From positions 48,836 to 112,835 of the forward strand of contig CAJBBX010000135.1 in the NCBI GenBank assembly GCA_903951425.1: 64,000 nt of DNA. The letters run 5' to 3'. How positions within the stretch are numbered: the stretch's first letter is position 1; every line of letters begins with the position of its first letter. Both the position numbers and the translations under genes were made by a program. This document shows, one piece after another, positions 1-8,799 of the stretch. The notes beneath the pieces were generated by a model that ran no database searches, was not told the DNA's origin, and saw only the letters and a program-made list of their open reading frames with translations. Source of the stretch: an uncultured Chthonomonas sp. (GTDB lineage: Bacteria > Armatimonadota > Chthonomonadetes > Chthonomonadales > CAJBBX01).

Positions 1-1213
1 GCTGGTAGTAGGCGTCGCGGTAGATGAAGATCACCACGTCGGCTTCAGCCTCGATGCTTCCCGACTCACGGAGGTCCGAGAGCATCGGGTGCTTGTCCTG
101 GCGGCTCTCCACGGCGCGCGAGAGCTGGGAAAGGGCCACGACGGGCACCTGGAGCTCGCGGGCCAGGCTCTTCAGGCCACGCGCTATGTCGGTGATCTCC
201 TGGACGCGGTTGTCGTTGTTGCGGTGACCGCGCATGAGCTGCAGGTAGTCCACCAACACCAGGCCCAGGCCGCGCTGCTCCGCCTTCAGGCGACGGCAGC
301 GGGAGCGCATCTCCAACACCGAGCAGTCCGTGGAGTCGTCGATGAAGATCGGAGCCGAGGAGAGCACATTACAGGTCTCGCCGACGCGCTGCCAGCCGGC
401 GGTATCGATGGAGCCCGTGCGGAGGCGGTGTGCATCCACCTCGGCCTCGGAGCATAGTACGCGAAGGCAGAGCTGCTCCTTGGCCATCTCCAGGCTGAAG
501 ATCGCCACCGGAAGGCCCGATCGGATGGCGGCCTCCTGGGCCATGCCCAGGGCTAGGGAGGTCTTGCCCATGGACGGCCTGGCCGCGATGATGATGAGGT
601 CCGAGGGCTGCAGACCGGCGGTCATGTAGTTCAGCTTATCGAAGGGCGTCGCCACGCCAATGACGGGATCGCTGCTATTGGAGCGGGCCTCGACCTGATC
701 GAAGACGGTCCAGACCAGATCCTTCATGGGCGTGAAATAGCTGGTGGAGCGCCTCTGGGCGACGGCGAACACGGCACGCTCGGCCTGATCCACCACATCA
801 TCGATGGTGTCGTACTCGCTGTGCGCGAGGCTGTTCACCTGATTGGCGGCATCGATGAGGCGACGGAGGAGGGCCTTCTCCTGCACGACGCGGGCGTAGT
901 GCTCCACGTTGGCCGCGGTAGGCACCGCATCCGTGAGCTCTACCAGATAGGGTGCGCCGCCGATCCGCTCAAGGCTACTGACAGAGCGAAGTTGCTCCTG
1001 CAGCGTCAGGAGGTCGACCGGCTCATCGCGGCTATAGAGGGCCGTGATGGCCTCGTAGATGACCCGATGGGCGTCGCGGTAGAAATCGTCCGGCTGCACG
1101 GCATCGACGGCCTTCTCAATGGCGGGCCGCTCCACCAGCATGGAGCCGAGCAGAGCCTGCTCCATCTCAAGGCTTTGAGGTGGGATGCGGTCGTGCAGGG
1201 GGCGATCTGCCAT
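1..1213 (-). CDS. dnaB: Replicative DNA helicase DnaB (C-terminal part truncated at window start)
   Basis: Own translation of the minus strand from ATG at 1213: MADRPLHDRIPPQSLEMEQALLGSMLVERPAIEKAVDAVQPDDFYRDAHRVIYEAI..., with a Walker A region ...DLIIIAARPSMGKTSLALGMA. Absent from the ORF list because it runs off the edge. Confidence 0.95.
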   Translation of the reverse strand, partial: MADRPLHDRIPPQSLEMEQALLGSMLVERPAIEKAVDAVQPDDFYRDAHRVIYEAITALYSRDEPVDLLTLQEQLRSVSSLERIGGAPYLVELTDAVPTAANVEHYARVVQEKALLRRLIDAANQVNSLAHSEYDTIDDVVDQAERAVFAVAQRRSTSYFTPMKDLVWTVFDQVEARSNSSDPVIGVATPFDKLNYMTAGLQPSDLIIIAARPSMGKTSLALGMAQEAAIRSGLPVAIFSLEMAKEQLCLRVLCSEAEVDAHRLRTGSIDTAGWQRVGETCNVLSSAPIFIDDSTDCSVLEMRSRCRRLKAEQRGLGLVLVDYLQLMRGHRNNDNRVQEITDIARGLKSLARELQVPVVALSQLSRAVESRQDKHPMLSDLRESGSIEAEADVVIFIYRDAYYQ

Positions 1214-1236
1214 AGGTTGGACCGTTGAACGCAGAA

Positions 1237-1267
1237 CCGGCGCCCCCGCAGAGCGAAGGGGCGCCGG
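1237..1267 (-). terminator. Hairpin between rplI and dnaB (terminator or attenuator-like)
   Basis: Perfect 10-bp inverted repeat CCGGCGCCCC / GGGGCGCCGG with 11-nt loop. The downstream U tract on the minus strand is weak. Confidence 0.45.
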
Positions 1268-1277
1268 AGCGTTCTTC

Positions 1278-1811
1278 CTACTCGGCGTCTGCGGCGGCGG
1301 CAGCGGCGGCGGCGGCGGCCTCGGCCTGCGCCTTGGCCTCAGCGGCCTTGCGGCGAGTCAACTCCTCCTCAGTAACCACGTCCACCTTGATGGAGACGGT
1401 CACATCGGAGTGCAGGCGCACGGGGACGCTGTAGGCGCCCAGCGAACGGATCGGATCGGCCAGACCCACGCGGCGCTTGTCAACGGTAACGCCCAGGTCG
1501 GATTTCACGCGGTCGGTGATGTCCTGCGCGGTGATGGAGCCGTACAACTTCGTCCCGGTCCCGGCCTTGGCGATGATCGTCAGGCTCTTGCCCTCGAGCT
1601 TGGACGCGCCGGCCTTGGCAGCATCAAGCTGCCGGCCGTCGCGGGTCTTCTCGAGCGCCAGGCGGGTCTCAAGCGCACGAAGCGCGCCGCCGACCGCGGC
1701 CACGGCGTACTGACGGGGGAAGAGGTAGTTGCGCGCATAGCCGTCAGCCACGTTCACGATCTCGCCGTTCTTGCCCACCTTGGGGATATCCCGCTGCAAG
1801 ATGATCTTCAT
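1278..1811 (-). CDS. rplI: 50S ribosomal protein L9 with poly-Ala C-terminal extension
   Basis: MKIILQRDIPKVGKNGEIVNVADGYARNYLFPRQYA is the canonical bL9 N-terminus. Start moved to the internal Met. Confidence 0.96.
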   Translation of the reverse strand: MKIILQRDIPKVGKNGEIVNVADGYARNYLFPRQYAVAAVGGALRALETRLALEKTRDGRQLDAAKAGASKLEGKSLTIIAKAGTGTKLYGSITAQDITDRVKSDLGVTVDKRRVGLADPIRSLGAYSVPVRLHSDVTVSIKVDVVTEEELTRRKAAEAKAQAEAAAAAAAAAADAE

Positions 1812-1824
1812 CCAGTTAGCTCCC

Positions 1825-3273
1825 TTATCGTCGCAACCGGACCCCAACCAGGGGGGTGGTGCGCTTGAATATGTTGTCTGCGCCCAGCCACAGCGAGAAA
1901 TCCTCGTTCATGCGCACCAGCGCACGAGCATCCACCTGCAGCCTGTTCGGGTCAAAAGCATCCAGCGACAGCGTTGTCCGTTGACCCAGCTTGATATCCG
2001 CGCCGTTCCCCAGCTTCCCGGCGTAGAGACCGTAGCGCAGTGCGCCGAAGCCCTGCACCGTCGTCTCGTACTGCGCGGTCAGCCGGTTCTTCTCGGCAAA
2101 GTCATAGAAGCCGAGATGCAGAGCATTCTGCCTCCCCAGCGGGAAGCGAACCCCCACATCCGACCGGAAGTGCGGCGGGTCTCCCCGCGACGCGAAATCT
2201 ATTGACAGCGACGGCTGGCCGATCCCGAATTTCGGTCCGCCGGTCGGCAGGTTGAACCTGGAGACCATTCGTGATACATCATCCGCCAGCTTCTGGCCCG
2301 TCGCGCTCGCCTGCTCCAGGTTCGACAGCGTGCTGCGCAGGTCGGATTGCACCGCGGGATCGCCTGACATCTGGTGGATGTCGCTGGCGATCTGGTGGAA
2401 CCGCGCCAACGTCGTCCGAGCCAACTCAACCGTCTCCTGCAGGGACTGCTGCAACCGCGGGTCACCTAACTGGTCGGCCAAGCGCGTCACCACGTTCTTG
2501 GCGGCGTCCATGGTCTCGGTCAGCTTCTGCAGCAGGTCGAACGCCTCACTCATCAGGTCATCGACCCGGCCGCCGTTCCGCTTGGCCATGGCCGTCAACT
2601 CGGTGCCCAGCGTCGAGGTCGCGTTGCGCGCCGAATGGGTGATCGCCTCCACGTCCTGCAAAACGGAATTCAGGGTCTTGTCGATCCTCCGGTTGTCCGC
2701 AAGCTGCGCCGCGCGAGCAGACACGCGCTCAAAGTTGCGCATGGTCCCGGCGGCGGGAGAGAGTATACCATCTACTCGGTCCATGGTTTGGGTCAAACGG
2801 GGCATCAGCCCCTTCACGGACTCCATGGAGTCGGCCATCGCCTTCATACCGCGGTCCAGATCGGGTGAGAGTTGGGCCAGCACCGAGCCGGTCTCGTCGC
2901 CCATGCAGACGGCGTTGGGCTGCAGCATCACCTTGGAGCGGCCCGGCACGATCTCGATAACCGGGTTCGCGACCAGCAGGCCCGAGGATATCCGGATCAG
3001 CGAATCCTCAGGAATGCTGCGGCGCCCCTGTATGCGCAGGTCAATGACAGGCTGCAATGAGCCTGGCTTAAGGTCCACGTCTGCCACGCTTCCCACAACC
3101 ACGCCGCTCATGCGGGCCGGAGTACCCGAGTAGATGCCCTGCGCGTTCGTGAAGAGGACATGGATGGTGTAGGTGCCGAGTTCCATGCGCGACAGGTAGG
3201 CCCAGGAGCCCACCAGCCCGACCGCCGCCATGATGATGACCACGCCGACCCTGGCTGCACTGTTCGATCGCAT
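1825..3273 (-). CDS. mlaD: MCE/MlaD-family lipid-transport substrate-binding protein
   Basis: N-terminal TM followed by MCE-like domain (VLFTNAQGIYSGTPARMSGVVVGSVADVDL), long helical region, beta-rich C-terminus. Adjacent to MlaF/MlaE-like genes. Confidence 0.85.
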   Translation of the reverse strand: MRSNSAARVGVVIIMAAVGLVGSWAYLSRMELGTYTIHVLFTNAQGIYSGTPARMSGVVVGSVADVDLKPGSLQPVIDLRIQGRRSIPEDSLIRISSGLLVANPVIEIVPGRSKVMLQPNAVCMGDETGSVLAQLSPDLDRGMKAMADSMESVKGLMPRLTQTMDRVDGILSPAAGTMRNFERVSARAAQLADNRRIDKTLNSVLQDVEAITHSARNATSTLGTELTAMAKRNGGRVDDLMSEAFDLLQKLTETMDAAKNVVTRLADQLGDPRLQQSLQETVELARTTLARFHQIASDIHQMSGDPAVQSDLRSTLSNLEQASATGQKLADDVSRMVSRFNLPTGGPKFGIGQPSLSIDFASRGDPPHFRSDVGVRFPLGRQNALHLGFYDFAEKNRLTAQYETTVQGFGALRYGLYAGKLGNGADIKLGQRTTLSLDAFDPNRLQVDARALVRMNEDFSLWLGADNIFKRTTPLVGVRLRR

Positions 3274-3308
3274 CGCCCTACCACCTGATCCAGCCGGTTC
3301 GCACCGGC

Positions 3309-4034
3309 TCACGCATCGACAAACGCACGTACACGGCTATCCGAGGAATGCCGCAGTTCGGCCGGCGTCCCTGCCTCGATGATGAGGCCCTGGTCGATCA
3401 TCGCCACACGGTCTGCTATACGGAAAATCGACGGGATATCGTGCGATACTACCACCGACGTCACGCCGCGCCGATCCCTCGTCTCGACGATGAGGTCGTC
3501 GATCGTCCTCGCGATCACCGGATCCAGCCCGCTGGTCGGCTCGTCGTACAGCAGCAAGCCTGGCTCGTTGGCGAGGGCGCGGGCTAAGCCTACCCGCTTC
3601 CGCATGCCGCCGGACAACTCGGCGGGCAGCATGCGCTCCGTGCCCGGCATGCCCACGTCGGCCAGGAGCGAAGTCACCAGTTCGGCCACAGCCGCCGGGG
3701 TCTTTGTCCGGTGCTGCAGCGGCCCAAAGCCCACGTTCGCTTGCACCGTCAGCGAGTCGAACAGCGCGGCGTACTGGAATACCAGCCCGATCCGAAGCCG
3801 TACCCGGTCGAGTTGGGTCTCGGTCATGGGTACGATGTCCTCGCCGTCTACCGTGATGCTCCCCTGCGAGGGCTTGATGAGCCCGGCGATGCACTTCAAC
3901 AACGTGGTCTTGCCACTTCCCGACATGCCCATGACGGCGAGGATTTCGCCCTGCCGAACCTCCAGGTCGACGCCCTTGAGGATCAGCCTGTCCGCGACGG
4001 CATACGAGACCCCCGCGACGCGCAGTTCGCTCAT
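3309..4034 (-). CDS. mlaF: ABC transporter ATP-binding protein, MlaF/Ttg2A type
   Basis: MSELRVAGVSYAVADRLILKGVDLEVRQGEILAVMGMSGSGKTTLLKCIAG; Walker A, LSGGMRKRVGLARAL signature, Walker B LLLYDEPTSGLDP. Confidence 0.92.
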   Translation of the reverse strand: MSELRVAGVSYAVADRLILKGVDLEVRQGEILAVMGMSGSGKTTLLKCIAGLIKPSQGSITVDGEDIVPMTETQLDRVRLRIGLVFQYAALFDSLTVQANVGFGPLQHRTKTPAAVAELVTSLLADVGMPGTERMLPAELSGGMRKRVGLARALANEPGLLLYDEPTSGLDPVIARTIDDLIVETRDRRGVTSVVVSHDIPSIFRIADRVAMIDQGLIIEAGTPAELRHSSDSRVRAFVDA

Positions 4035-4852
4035 CGCATGGACGCCGAGGCGCCGGACAGCACCTGCGCCAGGAAGAAGTCCGACACGAAGATGAAGACG
4101 ACACAGAGGACCACCGACCGCGTCGTCGCGGCTCCCACCCCGGTGGCGCCTCGCTGCGTGTTCAGGCCCTGATGGCACGCGACCACGGCGATGGTGAGGC
4201 CAAACCAGAGCGTCTTGGCGAGGCCCTTCATCAGGTCCGCGTGCGTGGCCATGGTGCGGATCGACTCCATGAAGGCGCTCTGGGTCACGCCGTGGGTCGA
4301 TGCCATGAGTAGCCCACCGAAGATGCCCGCCATGTCGGCGAAGAGGCCGCAGATCGGCATCATGAGGATGCAGGCCAGCACGCGAGGTGTCACGAGGTAG
4401 CGCACGGGCGGCACCGACATCATGCGAAGGGCGTCGATCTGCTCGGTCACCACCATGGAACCGATCTCGGCAGCGACCGCCGCACCGCTACGGGCTGCCA
4501 CCATGACACCTGCGAGGACCGGTCCCAACTCGAGCAAGAACGAGAGGGCGATCATGCCGCCCACGAAGCTGGCGCCGCCGAACCGCACGAGGACGTCGGC
4601 AACGTAGAAGGCCAGCACCGAACCCGTAGCCGCGCAGGTGAGCATGATGATGGGGATCGAGTCGACGCCCATGGCAGCCATCTGCCGGATGGTCTCGCGC
4701 AGGCTGAACTTGCCGCGCATCGCCAGCCAGGCCGCTTGTCCGGCGAGGATCGATGTCTCCCCGACGAACGTCGCAGCGACCATCAACCAACCAGGCTCCG
4801 CGGAAGCCCGGCGGACCGCCTCACGCTGTCCTCCTGAGTCGTTGGATGCCAT
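4031..4852 (-). CDS. mlaE: MlaE-family ABC transporter permease
   Basis: Multi-TM, LGPVLAGVMVAARSGAAVAAEIGSMVVTEQIDALRMMSVPPVRYLVTPRVLA is the MlaE family core motif. Overlaps mlaF by ATGA. Confidence 0.93.
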   Translation of the reverse strand: MASNDSGGQREAVRRASAEPGWLMVAATFVGETSILAGQAAWLAMRGKFSLRETIRQMAAMGVDSIPIIMLTCAATGSVLAFYVADVLVRFGGASFVGGMIALSFLLELGPVLAGVMVAARSGAAVAAEIGSMVVTEQIDALRMMSVPPVRYLVTPRVLACILMMPICGLFADMAGIFGGLLMASTHGVTQSAFMESIRTMATHADLMKGLAKTLWFGLTIAVVACHQGLNTQRGATGVGAATTRSVVLCVVFIFVSDFFLAQVLSGASASMR

Positions 4853-4874
4853 AGGCGACCAGGGCTCCGGTCCG

Positions 4875-5471
4875 TCAGCGCCCGCCCGACTGCGCTGAGC
4901 GGACCATGTCGGCAAACAGCCGGTGCATCCGGACGTCGTTCGTCAGTTCGGGATGGAACGCACTTGCCATGAAGACGCCCTGCCGCACGGCCACGATGCG
5001 ATCCTCGTACCTCGCCAGCACCTCTACGCCCGGACCCGCCTCCACGACATAGGGCGCTCGGATGAAGACGCCGCGCAGCGGGTCGGCACCCAGCAACGGA
5101 ACCGGGATGGCGGCCTCGAAGCTGTCGATCTGCCGACCGAACGCGTTCCTTGCTACGAGCATGTCCATGAGCCCCAACCGGTGCTGCTCGCTACCCTCAA
5201 TGCGCTCCGCCATGAGGATGAGGCCCGCACAGGTGCCGTAGACAGGCATGCCGCCTCGGGCGCGCTGCACGATCGGCTCGATCAGGCCCGCGCGATCCAG
5301 CAGCTTCCCAATGGTGGTACTCTCGCCACCCGGGATAATGAGCCCCTGTGCCTCGGCCAGTTCGCCGGCGTCGCGAACGTGGCAGGCATCGACGCCCGGC
5401 AACTGCCGCAGCATGGCGGCATGGGCCAGGTAGTCGCCCTGGAGGCTCAGCACTCCGATGCGCATCGGCAT
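4875..5471 (-). CDS. pdxT: Pyridoxal 5'-phosphate synthase glutaminase subunit PdxT
   Basis: MRIGVLSLQGDYLAHAAML, GLIIPGGESTTIGKLL, PVYGTCAGLILMA, FMASAFHPELTNDVRMHRLF. Confidence 0.95.
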   Translation of the reverse strand: MPMRIGVLSLQGDYLAHAAMLRQLPGVDACHVRDAGELAEAQGLIIPGGESTTIGKLLDRAGLIEPIVQRARGGMPVYGTCAGLILMAERIEGSEQHRLGLMDMLVARNAFGRQIDSFEAAIPVPLLGADPLRGVFIRAPYVVEAGPGVEVLARYEDRIVAVRQGVFMASAFHPELTNDVRMHRLFADMVRSAQSGGR

Positions 5472-5473
5472 GG

Positions 5474-6628
5474 CTAGCGCTTCCCAGCCTTGTCCTGGAC
5501 GAAGCAGAAGACGCCCTTCTTGTTAGCTGTGACGATATCGAGCAGTCCGTCGCCATTCAGGTCGGTCACGGTGAACTGAGTGCCGACGCCGGAGTCGCGA
5601 TCGACCTCGTGGCGCTCCCAAGTCACGTGGCCATTGGTGCGGCGCAGCTTATACCAGTAAATCACCGCGGCACCATTGGCGTCGGGGTCGCCGTTGGGCC
5701 CGTGCGCCCAGAAGCGTTTGCCGGTAACCAGCTCGGGTGCACCGTCACGGTCCAGGTCGGCCATCTCCACAGCGTGCGCCTCGGTGAAGCTCTCGTCGAT
5801 AATATGGCGCTCAAATTGGGGTGCACCGTCGCCGGGCTTGCGCTCGTGCCACCAGACGCCCTTGTCGTGGGCGCTACTGCTGATGATGTCCGGCAAGCGG
5901 TCTCCGTTGACGTCCAGCACGTACATCGTGGCGCAGTCGGGCCCAAGGGAGGCCGCCACAAACGGCCACGGGCACTGGCGTGGGTTCTCGGGGGCCTGGT
6001 ACCAGCCGCCAGCGGTCAGGATGTCCGGGCGACCGTCGCCGTTGGCATCACCAATACCCAGCCCGTGCGAAAAGCGCTGGCAGCCGGGTTGGCCCTTCTC
6101 CGACACGGTGTGGGCCGTCCACGCCGGACCGTCGGCAGGCTCATACCAACCCATGAAGGCCTCGTCGTACGGGAAGACCAGTACAGGAGCCTTGCCCGGC
6201 AGGAGGCGGCCGTAGATCGGGCTCTCGTTGCAGGCGCTACGCCAGATGGTGTGCTCGACCCATGGCCCGTTGCCCTTGCCGGGGTTCTCGCGCCAGACGG
6301 CCTTCTCGGCGGGCATACCGATGAGGATCTGGTCTGGGTAGCCGTCTCGGTTCACATCCTGCGAGAAGTTGATGAAGCTGTTGCTGTAGCCGGTAGCTCC
6401 GTCGAACTTGCCGGGCGGCGCAATCTCGTGCGCCGTCCACGACGGCGCCTCGTACCAGAGATTGCCCGCCAGAATGTCCTTCTTGCCGTCGCGGTTCACG
6501 TCTGCCACGGCCACGCCCTCGGACCGGAAGACCGTGTCCAGCACCGTCTTGGTGAACGTCGGCGCCTTGGGCGCCGCAGGGGCTCCCAGGCCGAGGAGGC
6601 AGCAGCAGAGGGCTACGGCTAGGCTCAT
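5474..6628 (-). CDS. Secreted FG-GAP/VCBS repeat protein
   Basis: Signal peptide-like N-terminus. Repeats DVNRDGKKDILAGNLWYE, DVNRDGYPDQILIG, DANGDGRPDILTAGGWY, DVNGDRLPDIISSS, DLDRDGAPELVTG, DLNGDGLLDIVTANKKG. Confidence 0.9.
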   Translation of the reverse strand: MSLAVALCCCLLGLGAPAAPKAPTFTKTVLDTVFRSEGVAVADVNRDGKKDILAGNLWYEAPSWTAHEIAPPGKFDGATGYSNSFINFSQDVNRDGYPDQILIGMPAEKAVWRENPGKGNGPWVEHTIWRSACNESPIYGRLLPGKAPVLVFPYDEAFMGWYEPADGPAWTAHTVSEKGQPGCQRFSHGLGIGDANGDGRPDILTAGGWYQAPENPRQCPWPFVAASLGPDCATMYVLDVNGDRLPDIISSSAHDKGVWWHERKPGDGAPQFERHIIDESFTEAHAVEMADLDRDGAPELVTGKRFWAHGPNGDPDANGAAVIYWYKLRRTNGHVTWERHEVDRDSGVGTQFTVTDLNGDGLLDIVTANKKGVFCFVQDKAGKR

Positions 6629-8436
6629 GGCTTGCTCCGTTCCGATGCGGTCCCGGCGGTCGCGTCGGCGGCCTTGGAACCGGCTTCGTCCTTGTGGTCG
6701 ATTTTGATGGGCGTCAGGTTCAGCACGACCCCCAGCGACTGGCCGCGCGTCTCGTAGCGCAGGCCGACCTCCGCGCAGTCCATGACGCGGCGGATGCTGA
6801 AGGCGGTATCGTAGGCGCGGTTGCGCTCCATGTCGTACTTCACGGTAAGGTCCGCCGCGAACCCGCTCTGGCTGTACGCCGTGCGGAGGCGCAGTTCATG
6901 GCGCACGTCGCACAGGTCGAAGAGAAACGGCGTCTCCCCGAAGGGCTGCGCCCAGCGGTAGGCCGCGCCAAGCAGCGTGCGCGGACCGGCCATCCAGTTC
7001 GCTTCCACCTCCGGCGCGAGGATCGAGTAGGCCTTCCCCTCAGAGTAGACGCTCCCGATCATGGCGCCGCCTGCGCGCACGTACACCCGGTTCGACAGAA
7101 GTAGGCTGGGACCGACGAGCGAGGCCCGCATTGAGGCGCGGTTCGAAACGATATGCGACGGCACCTCCGCGTACCGACCGGCCGAGGCCTGCGCCGAGAA
7201 CCACCAGTAGCGGGGACTGATCTGCAGCGGGCCGAACCGGGGTCCGATCCCGTCGCCTGAGGTCCGGGCGATGTCGGGCCGCACCTCCTTGGCAGGAGTG
7301 ACCACCCATTCGGCGCTCACTTCCGGCACGCGGTCGACACGAATGTCGGTGCGGTCGCGCTTCGAGATGACCGACCCCGCGGTGAGCGCTGCGGCAAGCG
7401 TAAGGCCCTGCTCCGCCGTGTCCTCGGCGAAGCCGGTACGGATCAGCGCCGGCCGAAGCTCCAGCGGAGACGCCAGCGACCGCGTGAAGCCTGACGCCAC
7501 CGTTAGCGGCGGTTCGCCATCAGTCGTCTGCGGGCCCAACCGGCGCCTGAACTCCAGCCCGCCCTGTAGCGCCCTGCGCGCCGCGATGCTGGTGTCGAGC
7601 GAGAGCGCCTGGCGGGGGCTCATGAAAAGCTGGTTGCGGACGTGCAGCGCCGGGCCGGTCTCCGTGCTGTAGCCAGGGAGCGGCCAGGGGCTCTGGGCCA
7701 TGCGGCGGAACGTCTTGACGAAATACGGGACAGCCATCACCGGTGTGCCGCCCAGCCAGAACGTGACGCCATGGGCCTCCACCCGCCCAGTGGCCGAGAC
7801 GCTGATATCACGCGCGGTGAGGCGGTAGTCGGGCTTGCCGTGGGTGCACGTCGTGAAGGTGGCGCCCTTGGCCCGCATCACCTGCTCGGGCAGGATTTCG
7901 ATCGTCTTGCCCTCAAGGCGGACCGACGAGACCTCGGCCGCCGCGTCGTAGAGGCGGCCCGTGCCCTTGGCGGAATCATACATCATCGCCTTGCCTGTGA
8001 TGGAACCCTCGGGGCGCAGAAGCTTCAGGCGACCGGTGATGGTGATCACGCCCGTAGGGCTACCCTCGGCGTCATCGGCCTCGATGATTACCTTCTCGCC
8101 GGAGACCGGATCGACCAACTCCAACTGGACTGGCGTGTTGGTCTTGAACCAGTTGTCCTCGGGGCGCCACTCAAGGCTCTTGAACTTGGTGATGGTGACG
8201 TTGCCGACACGTGGCGGGGCCTGCTGGGCGTCGACACTGGAACCCGCGTCGCATAGGATGGCGGCCAGCAATGCCAAAGATGCCGCGATACCACTGGGTA
8301 GCCGATGTCTCAATGCAGGCAGCCCCTTTCGCAGAACCGCGCACGTGGAGTTGCGCGCCACGGCCGGATAGTACCCGATGCGCCGCAGGCACGCACGAGG
8401 CCGGTAGTGCGGGGCGCCCGATGCTATACTGCACAT
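6625..8436 (-). CDS. LptD/OstA-like outer-membrane LPS-assembly protein (start may be internal)
   Basis: TFTTCTHGKPDYRLTARDISVSATGRVEAHGVTFWLGGTPVMAVPYFVK matches the OstA-LptD junction pattern, followed by a long beta-barrel-like C-terminus. Confidence 0.8.
   Translation of the reverse strand: MCSIASGAPHYRPRACLRRIGYYPAVARNSTCAVLRKGLPALRHRLPSGIAASLALLAAILCDAGSSVDAQQAPPRVGNVTITKFKSLEWRPEDNWFKTNTPVQLELVDPVSGEKVIIEADDAEGSPTGVITITGRLKLLRPEGSITGKAMMYDSAKGTGRLYDAAAEVSSVRLEGKTIEILPEQVMRAKGATFTTCTHGKPDYRLTARDISVSATGRVEAHGVTFWLGGTPVMAVPYFVKTFRRMAQSPWPLPGYSTETGPALHVRNQLFMSPRQALSLDTSIAARRALQGGLEFRRRLGPQTTDGEPPLTVASGFTRSLASPLELRPALIRTGFAEDTAEQGLTLAAALTAGSVISKRDRTDIRVDRVPEVSAEWVVTPAKEVRPDIARTSGDGIGPRFGPLQISPRYWWFSAQASAGRYAEVPSHIVSNRASMRASLVGPSLLLSNRVYVRAGGAMIGSVYSEGKAYSILAPEVEANWMAGPRTLLGAAYRWAQPFGETPFLFDLCDVRHELRLRTAYSQSGFAADLTVKYDMERNRAYDTAFSIRRVMDCAEVGLRYETRGQSLGVVLNLTPIKIDHKDEAGSKAADATAGTASERSKP
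8422..8430 (+). promoter_or_regulatory. Extended -10 element upstream of gatC
   Basis: TGCTATACT, no convincing -35. Confidence 0.35.
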
Positions 8437-8502
8437 TGGAAGCGCCGCCGGGGCGGGCCACCGGCCGCCGCCCCGTCCCTACGCCATGGAGGGTCCGCCG
8501 CT

Positions 8503-8796
8503 GTGCCGCTAACACTAGACGACGTGCGCCGCGTTGCCAGACTCGCCCGCCTCGAGCTCACCGATGACGAGGCCGCCGTGCAGCTTCGAAGTATCAACGA
8601 GCTAATGGAGCGCTTCGAGTCGCTCCGCGAACTGGACGTCGAGGGCATCGAGCCCACGGCCCACAGCGCCCCCATCAACAACGTACTGCGGGAGGATGCC
8701 GCAAGGCCCTCGCTCCCGCGCGATGAGGCCCTGGCCGGTGCGCCGGATGCCCGCGAGGGATGCTTCGCCGTCCCCCTCATCCTCGAGGCCTCCTGA
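8503..8796 (+). CDS. gatC: Aspartyl/glutamyl-tRNA amidotransferase subunit C
   Basis: GTG start, VPLTLDDVRRVARLARLELTDDEAAVQLRSINELMERFESLRELDVEGIEPTAH...NVLREDAARPSL. Confidence 0.93.
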   Translation: MPLTLDDVRRVARLARLELTDDEAAVQLRSINELMERFESLRELDVEGIEPTAHSAPINNVLREDAARPSLPRDEALAGAPDAREGCFAVPLILEAS

Positions 8797-8799
8797 GCC

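Noticed and set aside
1281-1330. GCN trinucleotide repeat as a CRISPR or intergenic tandem repeat
   Set aside because: It lies inside the rplI coding sequence and encodes a poly-Ala tail; no spacers.
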